From positions 3,472,001-3,536,000 of the forward strand of contig CM054115.1 in NCBI GenBank assembly GCA_028673005.1: a stretch of 64,000 nucleotides of DNA, given 5' to 3'. Position 1 is the stretch's first letter; each line of letters begins with the position of its first letter. Shown piece after piece: positions 34,440-45,425 of this stretch. Under the pieces are notes generated by a model. It made no database searches. It had not been told where the DNA came from and saw nothing but the letters and a program-made list of their open reading frames with translations. Both the position numbers and the translations under genes were made by a program. The DNA comes from Tanypteryx hageni. Taxonomy: Eukaryota > Arthropoda > Insecta > Odonata > Petaluridae.

Positions 34440-36140
34440 TTTTTTTAAGGACTTGGCGTCTGAGGTTGCTCGTGTCCGAGAGGAGTCGAGTTCCGACGTA
34501 CGAGTCGCTATTTGCAGCGTTGTACCTCGGACGGTCTGCGGGTCTATGGTGTGGAACCGAGTTTTTGGCTTGAATCGTAGGCTGTGAGACTTCTGTAGAG
34601 GCAATGGAGTAGGCCTCGTTGACCTGAAGCTCATCATGGACTCATGTAGGCACGTATAAACGGTTCTGGTGTGCGCTACACTACTGAGGCTGTGGTGGAG
34701 GTAGCGCGTGCGGTTTATGACCATGCTAGAAGTGTACTTAGGTAAAAGAGTAAGGTAGAGACTAAGACACTACTGGCATTATTATAATGGAAAGGCGATC
34801 ATTGCTAGTAGTAGTAGTAGCTCTACTCGAGATGGGAGGGCGTGTAATCTTAAAACGGAAACAACACTTGGGCGAGATTGCTATGCAAAGTGATAGTGAG
34901 AAATTAAACATCGATTTTCTGAACTGTCTCAGCATCCGTAGGAAAATTGCCGAGTTCGAGCAAATTATTCACAGTCTGCAAGCCGACGACGTGATAGACA
35001 CAGAAAGTTGGTTAAAGGGTGAGATTCAGAGTCAGGATATATAACCTAGAGACTATCGTGTCTATAGAAAAGATCGCGCTTATATATCTGGCGGTGGGGT
35101 TTTTATTGCGGTTAGCGATAAATATGATAGCAGTGAGATTCCGATAAGTGACAAGGATATCGAAATTTTTGGTGCCGCATAGGCAAAGAAGGCTCCAAAA
35201 ATGTGTTCTTGTGCCCGTTTTACAGGCCACCTTTAACGCTAGAGTAGATCGTATTTTAAATCTTGAGAAGCAACTATCAAAGCATAAGGTGATTAATCAA
35301 GATGGAATCATTATAGTCGGTGAGAACTTTAAGTTGCCCTTAATGGATTGGGGCAATCTTTGTTACGAATCTAGAGGTATAGAACGAGAATTTATGAGGC
35401 ATTAATCGAAACATTCTACGAACACTCTCTCCTTTAATTAGTCAGAAAGTCGAGGCGATTGGATATCACTGTAGATTTATTAACAACCAACGTCCAAGAG
35501 AGAATAAATAAAGTCACCACGGAGTAAGTGATTATCTGGCCGTATATGCAGTGTAAGTTAAAAATGAAGAGGAACTCAAAGGCACAAAAGATATTTTATA
35601 TATTTGCCAAGGCAGACATTTCAGTTTGCGCCCTACGTGAAACTTCACCTAACTTCCGTGATATGACTGAACGATCAGATGTGGATTCATCATGGTTTTT
35701 TTCAAGGATATAATGCTAGAGGGCATAGATAGGGGCATTCTAGTTTAATTGAAGATCTACAATAAAGAGCCTTGTTGGTTCAATAAGCCTTTACATATAA
35801 GTAGTTTGCATACATGCTTTTCTTCTTGGCCACCCACTTTTATTCTTCACACCCAATTTACAAAATGAAAATTTCGATGAAAATTTTCAGGCAACAAAAT
35901 TTTTTTCTACTTTTGAGTTTATCATAAAAATGTGCGCTATTGAAAAACCTGTTTTTTATTTATTTTATTTCTCCTAAGTCATACCCGAACAATATGTACG
36001 TGTTCGCTAAGGCCAGTTGGGTCTTTATTCTATAATGTTCTTTTTTTGTGTCATTTATCATGTGGTGACACCTAGGCCCCGTACATACATAATGAGATTT
36101 CTCGATAGTAATTCATTGTTAGTCGACTGTCATCAACATA
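34440..36140 (+). mobile_element. CR1/L2-like LINE, fragmented copy 3 with ORF1 esterase-like end
   Basis: From 34444 the translation reads LKDLASEVARVREESSSDVR, VAICSVVPRT, GSMVWNRVFGLNRRL, and GVGLVDL, then after a frameshift VRYTTEAVVEVARAVYDHAR with a TAA at about 34741. That is the C-terminal half of an SGNH-esterase-like ORF1. ORF2 begins with SDSEKLNIDFLNCLSIRRKI and ADDVIDTESWL (34886-35044). It continues in broken frames (YRKDRAYISGGGVF; GENFKLPLMDWGNLCYESRG at 35320-35390) to about 35760, where homology stops. A short RT piece (MRFLDSNSLLVDCHQH) reappears at 36081-36130, so about 1.2 kb of ORF2 was lost. Confidence 0.75.
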
Positions 36141-36239
36141 GTTAGTCTGTCCGTAGACAGGTCCGTGATTATTAATGGTTAAACCCGGTTCATCATATAC
36201 TCCTATTTTCCGCTGTTCTCTTCATATCTTCAAATCGTC

Positions 36240-36815
36240 CATCAGCTGAAACCTTTCTTCTTTCCCTTTGCCGTCTAATTTTCATTCTAACAAGTCTTTA
36301 ATCATACTCTCTCTCCTCAGGTAATGTTCAACCCAGCTTCCCTTCCTCTTTCTAATAGTCTGTATAATCATTCGCTTCTCTACTACTCTTCATAGAACTT
36401 CATCGTTTTTCATCCTATCCGTCCATTGTTTCTTCAGCATTTTCCTACAAGTCCACATTTCAAAGCTTTCAAAGTATTTGATGTACTTTTTCTTAGCGTC
36501 CATGTTATTTCCCCGTAAAAAGCTATATTCTATGCATAGCATTTTATGAATTTCTTGCGGATATATTCCCTTATATTCCCCCTTTCATTCTGCTGAAAGC
36601 CGCTTTTGCTTTTCCTATTCTAGTCCTTATCTCATCCGTACATTTTGCTTCTCTTATTATGATGCTTCCAAGGTATTTATAGCCTGAAACTTGTTCTAAA
36701 GGCTTTCCTCCAATTCTTATGTTCAGATTCTCTTCTTTGCCCAATATTCGAATGGCCTTGGATTTTTCTGTATTTATTTCCACACCGTATTTTCTACTTT
36801 GTATATTCACTTAAA
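36240..36815 (-). mobile_element. RTE-like LINE fragment, RT C-terminus
   Basis: The open minus frame 36810-36571 reads YGVEINTEKSKAIRILGKEE, LNIRIGGKPLEQV, GYKYLGSIIIREAKCTDEIR, and IGKAKAAFSRMKG, the thumb region of RTE-type reverse transcriptases. Further broken homology (MKNDEVLW, IRKRKGSWVEHYLRRESMIK) runs to about 36240. Related copies occur at 49380-50003 and 62290-64000. Confidence 0.8.
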
Positions 36816-36862
36816 TAAACGTATGCCATCAGTCAAGTAACGATCCATATTTTCCTTTCCTA

Positions 36863-36990
36863 GCTCTTATATGATCTGTAAGGTATTGGTTAAAAATGTA
36901 TTAAGATGGATGACGACATCTACCACAATAAAGTCCCAGAGACTACATAATTCCTATATATAGTTTCAGACATGGGAGTCCTCTTAGACC
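36863..36990 (+). repeat. Dispersed 130-bp repeat, copy at 36.9 kb
   Basis: AGCTCTTATATGATCTGTAA, GGTATTGGTTAAAAAT and ACATAATTCCTATATATAGT match blocks at 44383-44510, 44589-44710 (+) and 45150-45010 (-). Noncoding, family unknown. Confidence 0.55.
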
Positions 36991-37264
36991 GCTCTTCTGC
37001 CTAAAAACATGCTTTATCTTATTGAAACCTTTCACTTGGAAATTAGAAAATCGGAAATCTCGGTGGCATACGGTCAATACCTGAGTTCGGAAGGATGAGG
37101 CACCGGAGGTCCTTGCTAAGGAAAGGAATGGTCGCCATTAAACGCTTTAAAAATGCAACATTTTTTAGGCATTGTTTATAGTCGCGTCAGCAGCTAACGT
37201 TATTAGCAACTATTCACAATATTCAGATCTTTCTGTTTTTAAGGAACATGGAACACCTACATTC

Positions 37265-37335
37265 ATGCCTAGAGCGTAATTCAAACCCGCGATCCTAAAT
37301 TTGGGAGTCAGACACAAACCTCTCATCTACCGGGG
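37265..37335 (-). repeat. tRNA-like SINE head
   Basis: Minus strand GGTAGATGAGAGGTTTGTGT (A-box-like) and GATCGCGGGTTTGAATTACG (B-box-like) at tRNA-like spacing. No body resolved. Confidence 0.4.
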
Positions 37336-38284
37336 ACGACAAAAATGCAACATAAAACTACTTCCGCACTCCAGGTGGCCTGGGATCTGCTCCCTCGTGT
37401 AAGATTGTCACAGCAATGTAATACATTCTTACATCTGTTCCAATTAAGCCCACATTGTAGACAATTTAAGCCTTCGTAATATTTCTCGAAAATGGAGCTA
37501 CATATCAGTTCTACTCTGAGATCTGTATAAGTAACACCTAGTGTGGAAAGTGCATTTGTGATCAGTGCCGCGTTTATCATAAGGCAAACTAGGCCAGTGC
37601 CGGGAGTCCGAGAAATTGAGGTGCCATAAAATTCGATTTTTAAAATAATTTGTTTAAAAAATTATAATTTTATTTAATAATTAACAAATGCAACACTTTC
37701 GATTTGGAAGTAAAATAATTAAACCAGGAATCGGCTTCGACTGTGAAACGCTCGGACCCAGGAGCAGGATCGCCGTGATGGGGTATGCATAGGGCTCCCA
37801 TGACCCCAATCCAAGAAATGAGTACAATTGATGACAAAAATGAGGACTTTTGAGGACATCTCTCTCCCCTGATACCACAACCTGCTTTACAACCTAACCG
37901 ACATTTTATTTTTATCACCTTCCATGAATGTACATACATTGATTTTAGATATATATTTGATATATTTTTAAGAGACACATAAAGTAAATGTTTGAATTTA
38001 AGTTCGCAGATAGAATAATAGATTAACAAACCATAACTTAATTGATTGAAATCTATCACTCCTCATAATAGCAGAATTCACACGCATTAGTGTAACATTA
38101 GTGCTTAATTAAATCTTAGTTTGATAACATAATTATGAAATGCAGTAAAACGTCAAAAAATTGAATTGAAATAAAGAACCACTAGCATATATAAACTTAT
38201 GATTTAAAATATTTTTCTGAATTTTAACTTTTAATCTCAGCATGAAATATTTATAATCTCCTCTGAAAATCTTATGATGTACTT
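37336..38284. other. Unassigned AT-rich DNA
   Basis: Minus-strand open frames at 37323-37580 and 37670-38059 show no recognised motif. Nothing else is supported. Confidence 0.5.
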
Positions 38285-38600
38285 ATTTACTTATAATGCT
38301 GAAAACATATGTAGTATTCTATCAATAACAGGTAATAGTGAAAGCCAGCGAGTTTTACTATGATAAAGTAGCTTTTTATAAGTTAATTGGGCAAATTCAC
38401 AAAATTGTTTCATACTTTCAACACATACAGTGTAAACTGAAGAGTTCAAAATCTTTATAACAATTGACTCGATGTCTACATCCAGTGTATCTGTTCCATG
38501 TTGGATACAGTTATGCAAAATATGCGCAGAGCAACCCACTTCGATTACAAAGGCTTCAACGATTGCAGGAGAACGGACGAAATACTTGGCTACTCAAACG
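38285..38600 (-). pseudogene. hAT transposase fragment
   Basis: The minus frame ending near 38291 reads CSAHILHNCIQHGTDTLDVD, IESIVIKI, KQFCEFA, YKKLLYHSKTRWLSLLPVID, and RILHMF. The C.AH.LHN...H and KTRWLSL..VI.R.L blocks are the central part of hAT transposases of a type abundant in insects. Only about 80 codons are recognisable. A pogo-like MITE begins just to the right at 38669. Confidence 0.75.
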
Positions 38601-38668
38601 CTTTAAAGAAGAACGATCTTCACACGGCCAAACAGCGACACCTAGTAACCTCTTGTTCTAAGTAAATT

Positions 38669-39374
38669 ACAGGTATCCCCATATTTACGTTAGAGTTGCG
38701 TTCCTGGAAATCGTCGCATAAAGGGAAAACATGAAAATCTAAAATATTTTTACCATTGAAAATAATGTAATAGGCGTTGCTTTTGGTCCTGAGCAGATGT
38801 GTTCCAGTTATAAAAGTCTTTAAATTTGATTTAATGACCGCTTTAAACCCTCAAAGCGTCTTAGACGTAATATGGCGTTCTGTGCAGCGTCTTCTTTTAC
38901 AATTCCTTAATTTTTTCTTCGTTAAGTTTCTGCCATAAATCACAGATTTCTCGAAGCTCCTTCGATCAGTGAACTTCACCCAACTCAATGAATATTTTTG
39001 AACAAAAAAGTGGGTTCAAGTGCGTTATTTCTGCAAAGAGGGAAATAAGAAAGGAAATTCTACTGCCGTAGGAACTCCCGTGGAACCTTGCTCTGCCGTA
39101 CGATGCAATAAAGGGACGATAAAAGTAATAGTGGAGGGGCAAGAATCTATGAAATATTCAATAAATAATAAAACTCTTAATTAGTGCATACTGTGCGCAT
39201 AATAATCTCATAAATTCAAATACGCGGCTTGAATATTAATAAATGTCCCTAAGAATAAAATCGCGTAAATGGGAATACGCGACGCATATATCGAAAAATG
39301 GTCGTAAAAATAAAATCGCCTGTATGCGAAAACGCGTTCCCCGAACGCGTAAATCGAGGAATACCTGTATTCAC
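38669..39374. mobile_element. pogo/Tigger-like MITE
   Basis: Imperfect terminal inverted repeats: left TACAGGTATCCCCATATTTA, right (reverse complement) TACAGGTATTCCTCGATTTA, each starting with the TA expected for Tc1/mariner-superfamily target duplication. The inside is noncoding and includes several GCGTAAAT / CGCATA motifs near the right end. About 0.7 kb. Confidence 0.7.
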
Positions 39375-39479
39375 AACCGGAAGTAGGGATACTTTAGGAA
39401 AAAATACGGACATCTGCTGAACTGGCAACCAATACTGAAGATCAGGAGAGTTTGAACTTTTGAGCACCAAAATTCTGGA

Positions 39480-39800
39480 CATTCACAAAATTTTAGAAAT
39501 TCCTCCCGGGCGGTACATCTAACACCAAATATGAGGACATGTCCGGGAAAATGAGAACATATGGCAGCCCTAGGAATGCAGAGTATGCTACGCATAGGGG
39601 CCCCCACCGAAGGAGACCCCAAATTGCGTTTGCCGTATCATCCATCGTCCTCGGCAACAGGTATAACATATTTACATTCATCGGATGCAGATAAGTAGAC
39701 TACGGTTAACAATCGGATTTTAATACGAAATCAGTATTCATGCTAGCCTTTAATTTCAAACAGTGCTGCCAATCTGGCTTTTAACCCGCTGGATCTGGCG
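39480..39800. mobile_element. hAT-like termini
   Basis: Minus strand from about 39578 reads CTAGGGCTGCCATATGTTCT with repeated CCGGACATGTCCTCAT. Plus strand at about 39761 reads CAGTGCTGCCAATCTGGCTT. Both wordings are typical of hAT ends. Partners were not found, so element limits are unknown. Confidence 0.4.
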
Positions 39801-41077
39801 GGTTTTGGTGTCCTTTAGCGGGAAAAATTATCATTTAGCGGGTAGCGGGAAATATAGCGTGAAATGTGTAACTTTTGCTTTTACTGGTGAAATTTGAGAG
39901 TTGAAATCGGCAAGGAATCGCTAAATAGCACACAATCGCAAGGAAGTGATTGTAAGGTCCCAAAACCTGGTGAGATGGTGACCGGAAAACACCCGCATCG
40001 AATGAGAAATGAGTTAAGACAGAGTATTTCTCCTGTCTCGTGAAGGGTAAAGCAAAATGACCCTGGATCCCAAATAGCATCCAGATGGAGGAGTCAGTTA
40101 GCATGCAAAGGAGACAACGAGTGGATTTCGAGGAAATGTTTTTCTAATAAAATTTCAACCCACATTTGGGAAAAGCAGAACGCTTTTTAGGCATTAGTTT
40201 CACAAGGGTTGTGTTCGAAGCAAGACCAATACTGAGAGTGCGTCAGTTTTTTTTTTTTATTTTGACTGCAAGATTTGTAGTTTGTAGCATATTAAGTTAA
40301 TTTTGAATTGTGAACTTTTTAACGAGGAAAAACTTGGTTTCGGGAGTGGTTGGTTTCTTTAAAATAATAACTTTGTTTTTAACTATTCTTATGAATTCGT
40401 CGAAATTTCCCTAACGTCAAATTTGCGGTATTTGGTCATACTTCGAATTAATAACTTTTAATACAGATATTTTTCTCAAATACTAATTCAACGTGAACAT
40501 TGTTGTTAATTATTAATAGACATACATGATTACTGAAAGAGCTTGAATATGACCTAAAGATAGCTTTAATTTTAAAAATAGCTATATTGCTAGAGTTTGC
40601 ATATCTTTATGATCAGTGGAGTTCCGTTGCATTGGTTTCAAATTACTAATATACATAATAATTGACTATATTTTAACTTGAGTGCATATGACTACAGAAA
40701 GCATACTATTTACTGAAAATGGCCCTAAGATTTTTACCCTAAAACCTATTCTGTGCTGACGAATTGCAATTTTAAATTCCTCCAAAATTAAAATGATAGA
40801 ATAAATTGAATTTTTTAGTGCCACAAGTGACCGAATAGAATTTATGTACTGCTACTCGTTCCTTCTAAATACCTTTATATCACCATCACCTTCCTTCTTA
40901 TTTTAAACTACCTTGTCTATGATTTCATGATTGTGTTAGAGTATGTTTGAAACTCTCTCGTTTATGATAGTAAAAAACAGTTTTATAGGTATGTATATCA
41001 ATTTTTATGAAAATCTCGTGAATAAAAACTAAAGTCCTATTTAAAGTAATAAAATTATTAATATCTGCTTTCTTATT
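39801..41077. other. Unassigned AT-rich DNA
   Basis: No supported gene. May be the interior of the hAT element that starts near 39761 and contains the coding fragment at 41078. Confidence 0.4.
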
Positions 41078-41430
41078 TTGGATTCAACACTCGATCTTAG
41101 TCATGTTGATCAGTTAACAGCTATTCTTAGGTGCGTATTACCAAATGGTGAACCAACTGAACTATTTTTGGTTTTTAACTATTTTTTTTGGCATACTGGA
41201 GAGGCTCTAGAATTTACTGTTCTAAAAGTACTTGAAGAGACGCAAATTAACATTCATTACTATCGTGGACAAAGTTACGACAACGCCGCCAACATGTCGG
41301 GCAAATATACAGGATTACAAAATAGGATTATAAATCACAGTCCTACTTTTTACATGCAATGCTCAAATCACACTTTAAATATGGTTGGTAATGCATCAGC
41401 AGAGACGGATTTTTCCCGCTATTGGTTTTG
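41078..41430 (+). pseudogene. hAT transposase (DUF4371/ZMYM1-like), N-terminal piece
   Basis: LDSTLDLSHVDQLTAILRCV, GEPTELFLVF, TGEALEFTVLKVLEE, YRGQSYDNAANMSGKYTGLQ and FYMQCSNHTLNMVG are the RNase-H-like catalytic core of the DUF4371-containing hAT group (first catalytic Asp in DSTLD). Homology is lost at about 41430, where the Tc1-like element begins. The matching C-terminal dimerisation piece resumes at 43955, beyond that element. Confidence 0.85.
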
Positions 41431-41439
41431 TCCTCCAAA

Positions 41440-41545
41440 TTCACCCTTTTGCAAATCAATTTCACCCTTTTGCAAATCAATTTCACCCTTTTGCAAATCA
41501 ATTTGACCCTTTTGCAAATCAATTTCACCCTTTTTGCAAATCAAG
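41440..41545 (+). repeat. Left iteron array, five 21-bp units
   Basis: Units start at 41440, 41461, 41482, 41503 and 41524. Changes are one C-to-G (TTGACCC) in unit four and one extra T in unit five. Confidence 0.95.
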
Positions 41546-41689
41546 TTTTTCCACAATAATATTTTCAGTATTATGTTGTAATATAAATAAAATCCAATTG
41601 AAGTTGTTAAAAATAAACATTTTATTTCATGTTTGTAATAATAAACATAAAATACTTATTTAACATTTATTTACTTCTGCTTCATTTAT

Positions 41690-42824
41690 AACGGTTCTCC
41701 TGCCGCTGCTTGTGGCAATTTCATATACATATTCATAATATAATTATGACAATCTGTAGGAGTAATAGTTTCAACAGAATGATTAATAACATCCACTAAA
41801 TGTTCATTTCTTGAAGGATCAGCCAAAATATTTCTTGCACAGAATTTAATTTTTGATAAAACTTCTTCGGGGTTCAGCATTGGGGAGTAGCATTGGTAGA
41901 AATAGTAAAGTGTGATTTGTCTGGCCAACAAGATCACGCACTTCCTGGGTTTTGTGGATGCTTACATTGTCCAAAACAAGCCAAACTTTCTCTAGATTAT
42001 CTTCTTGCAATTTTTGCTGTAATCTCTGAAGAAATTGGCAAAAAATATTGGAATTAACCATAGAATGTGTAATTACTTCATGCCACACTATTCCTTGGAT
42101 GGTCATTGCGGCAATTAGGGTAGCATTTCTTCCCCTAACCGTTGGCACGGTCACACGAGCTGATGTATTAATTTTCGATCGCGCCTTCGTTCACCTAATA
42201 TGACAATTAAATCCCGATTCATCTATGAATACTATTTTCTGTCTTTCTTCGGGAGCGTTTCGTGAAAAATTTAAGGTATATACCTTGCGCATCTCAATTG
42301 TTCGTTCAGAATTTCTACGATCAACTTCAAATGATGCACACTTTAATGTGATTCGTAACTGCTTCAACCCATTCCTAATGGAACTCAAGCTTAATTCCAC
42401 ATGTTCAGATTCGAAGATTTTGTCACGAATTCCCTTTAAAGTTATGGAGGCATTTTCTTGAATTATTTGATAAATTTTGTTTAATAGCGGCGCATTTAAT
42501 TTGATATTTCTTTTATCACCGCGTTTTTTTCTATTAATACACCACCATTTTTTATACTGATTTATAATTGACTTTGCCGTGTTTTTATTAATCCTAGATA
42601 TTTCAGCTGATTCACTCACCGTTCTACCATCTTCATAACATTTTATGAAAACATTTTTTTTTATCTTGACTGATACGATCGTATGCATGTGGACGATTAT
42701 GTCGAACAACAGGTCTTCTTGATTTGGATCTAGATGTTTCTGACAATGTGATTTGCGTTCTTTGGCGCGAACAAATGGGCACAGGACTTCCAGAACTTGA
42801 TTCAGAAGATGATGTTGTAGTCAT
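41690..42824 (-). pseudogene. Tc1-like (DD34E-type) transposase, broken
   Basis: Starts MTTTSSSESSSGSPVPICSR at 42824, shifts frame in a T9 run near 42655-42662, then gives the helix-turn-helix region (FIKCYEDGRTVSESAEISRI, NKNTAKSIINQYKKW) and the DDE core: FIDESGFNCHIR with the first Asp, an in-frame TGA near 42195, VPTVRGRNATLIAAMTIQGI, VWLVLDNVSIHKT with the second Asp, and after a one-base frameshift near 41885 SPMLNPEE followed by KIKF with the Glu. Counting through the frameshift, second Asp to Glu spacing is about 34 residues. Three lesions make it nonfunctional. Confidence 0.85.
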
Positions 42825-43879
42825 TTTTGGGGTCTGAAATAAATATTCTAGATTAACATAAAAACGTCCTACTGGATTGAAATATGTAGAATGTTTACTA
42901 AAACGTTATAAAAGTCGGTATTCGCTTTTGGATCCATTAAGAACAGAATTAAAATTTTCGTGGATAATATATTATAAATGCAGATAAGTTATTAGTTCAA
43001 AATATTCATCTCGTTAAAGAACAGAAACAGTTCTTTACATGAATGAGGTTAATGACGCTTGACGAAGACGAACGTTATCCTGTTTCAATTCACAATATCT
43101 CTCTATGGGAGCTAGACCAGAACTGACGCTGCAACTGCTCCTTAATTATACATTGTCATTACTCAATATGACGCCACACTAAATTAATAATTAAATGATT
43201 GATACTTCCTTTTCAGAGAACAAAGACTCAATTAATGAAATTTATGTTACATTGTAATTGTGCAGCATAACCACGACAATGGAATATTACTTTCCAAACC
43301 CTATACATTATCGAATTACGATATATTAAGTAGTCGAGTTAAGCAGTGAGTCGAAGTAATATGTAGCTAATGCTCCCAATAATACTTAGACGACTCCACG
43401 TGGCTGGGAGTGGGGTAGGTATCCTTAGGTTACTGAGCTAAGTCTATAGGGTCCCAAGGATAAGACGCTGGTCTGTAGTGTTCTTTGATTAGGCGTAAGC
43501 TAAAACTCTCAATTGGAGTACACTGGCAATATATCCATATCCTTTCGTTATTATATGTGTTTTGGTGCTGTAGAAGTTTTCTCACACTCTAATGATGGAT
43601 GTGGCATCAATCTTTGATGATGGTATTGTTTTTGGAGCTTTTGCTTTTTTTACAAAATTCTTTAATTTATTTATATGTAGCTAATAAAAATCACTAATGA
43701 GCAGAGATCTGTTTGTAGTATGTACAGCTGTGACGTAATTTGCGTCAATTTGATTCAATAATTTAAAATAAATAATGCTTGATTTGTAAATGAATTAAGT
43801 TGAAAGGTTACAAAACATATTTAAAGGAATCAATAACAACATACAACATAACAATGAAAACTATCTTGTAGAAAAAATC

Positions 43880-43936
43880 TGCAAAAGGGTGAAATTGATT
43901 TGCAAAATGGTAAAATTGATTTGCAAAAGGGTGAAT
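43880..43936 (-). repeat. Right iteron array, about three 21-bp units, inverted
   Basis: TTGCAAAAGGGTGAA-type units in reverse orientation to the left array, one of them changed to TTGCAAAATGGTAAAATTG. Confidence 0.9.
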
Positions 43937-43954
43937 TTGGAGTGCAAGACCTAT

Positions 43955-44110
43955 AGATCAGCAATGTTAATTGCACAGGCTTTACCAGCAACGCCTTCCA
44001 CCATTGAGCGGTATTTTAGCACCATTCGTACAGTAAAACATGGCTTCTTTCTACATTGAGTGAAGATAGGTTAAGTGTACTGTGCATGATGAGTGTTCAC
44101 TGAAAAAAAA
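43955..44110 (+). pseudogene. hAT transposase, C-terminal dimerisation piece
   Basis: SAMLIAQALPATPSTIERYF, STIRTVKHG and SEDRLS..CMMSVH (across a frameshift) match the hAT dimerisation domain (LPATSCTAERSFSTLRRVKT type). Same strand and order as 41078-41430, consistent with one gene split by the Tc1-like insertion. Confidence 0.75.
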
Positions 44111-44382
44111 TTAATGTAAAGACAGATTTTATTGAACGTGTAATAGATGTTTACGGTCAAACTTCAAGGAAGCTTTTATTTAACCTCACAAATTAATAAC
44201 AATATTTAATGTTAAATGTGTATTTTTTGCCCCCTCCCCTGAACTTTAGTCTGCGGAAGCCCATGATTTCAGAGATAAAAATTACAGAAAATCCCAAGCA
44301 AAAAGGTCACATATTTTGTTTAGATTGATTGGTAGGACCATTCTATTTGTAAAAAAAATTAAAAAACCATATTATCCTCTTT

Positions 44383-45150
44383 CATGCTCTTATAAATTCT
44401 GAGGTATAGATAAAAATTTATTCGAATAGAGGAAAGCATTTATCACACAAAAGTCTACAAGATCATATAATTACGAGTAATCGTTTCGGAGACAGAAATT
44501 GGAGAATATCCCAAGCCTAACGTCGCATATTTTGTTTACATCCGTCGATTCGATGATTCAATCGACGAACAACAATTAATAATTCATGTCTTCCATGCCC
44601 TTATATGATCTATGAGGTATAGATTAAAACATTTATTCGAATAGAGGATACCATGTAGCACTAAGAAGTACAGGAGAACATATATTTACGACTTATAGTT
44701 TCGGAGGTAAAAATTCGAGAACCACCCATTATTTTACTCCGTTCCCATAAAGAAATTGAAATTTCTGTGTATTCCATTTATGGAGAATACTTTTCCATTG
44801 TTTATCCTTGGTTCAACCGCAGGTTGAATATGCTTCCTAATGAAAAGGAACTCACTAAGGAGTTTAAAAAATTGCGATAGTAAAGAATGCGTGACATCAT
44901 AAATTGAAAATATGAAATGGGTTTTGTTGGAGAAATGAAGGCTATAGTCTAGGTTTAAACTGCTGGAAAATACTGTGTTGGAGGGATTAGCGAATGAGAG
45001 AGTAGATCTTGCTTCTCTCGAGATATTCTCGAATTATTATCTCCTAAACTATTACTCGTAATTATGTGGTCTCGCGGATTTTATTGTAGTAAATGAAGTC
45101 CTCTATCTGAATAAAGTTTTTAATTTATATCTTACAGATCACATAAGAGC
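44383..45150. repeat. Cluster of the dispersed 130-bp repeat: two direct, one inverted copy
   Basis: Units at about 44383-44510 and 44589-44710 (206-bp spacing) share GAGGTATAGATWAAAA, TTTATTCGAATAGAGGA and GTTTCGGAG. An inverted relative lies at 45150-45010. A partial earlier unit (AGAGATAAAAATTACAGAAAATCCCAAG) precedes at about 44265. Confidence 0.6.
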
Positions 45151-45425
45151 TCGACAGAGAAATTTATGGTGTATTTAATTGTTGCTTGACGGATGCCATT
45201 TGACGGAATAGTATAAGTTTGTTAAAGTAACTAGCGTAATTGCCCGTCAAATATGACGAGTAAGCGTGAATTGCGTATTAAGTTCAAATTGAAATAAAAA
45301 TTAAACTTTTAAATGCACTAAAAAGTAAACAATAAATTTAAATTTACATAGTTGAGTGTTATAGAGAGTAAAACTAGTTTTGGACGAATCAAAATTGTAT
45401 GACAAATAAATATATAACGCTAGGC

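Larger units (their letters stand above)
41437..43943 (-). mobile_element. Tc1-like transposon with iteron-built inverted termini
   Basis: A 2.5-kb insertion splitting a hAT gene. The left end has five tandem 21-bp units (41440-41545) with core TTCACCCTTTTGCAAATCAA. The right end has about three units in inverted orientation (43880-43936). Both outermost ends share CTCCAAATTCACCC. The transposase lies on the minus strand near the left end; about 1 kb between 42830 and 43880 is noncoding. A flanking TA duplication is not clear. Confidence 0.75.

Noticed and set aside
34413..34724. 103-codon minus-strand open frame
   Set aside because: It is the reverse shadow of the LINE ORF1 esterase-like segment on the plus strand.
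37670..38059. 129-codon minus-strand frame
   Set aside because: AT-rich composition without any recognised motif; likely chance.
41440..41545. CRISPR-like direct repeat array
   Set aside because: Units are contiguous 21-mers without spacers in a eukaryotic transposon end.
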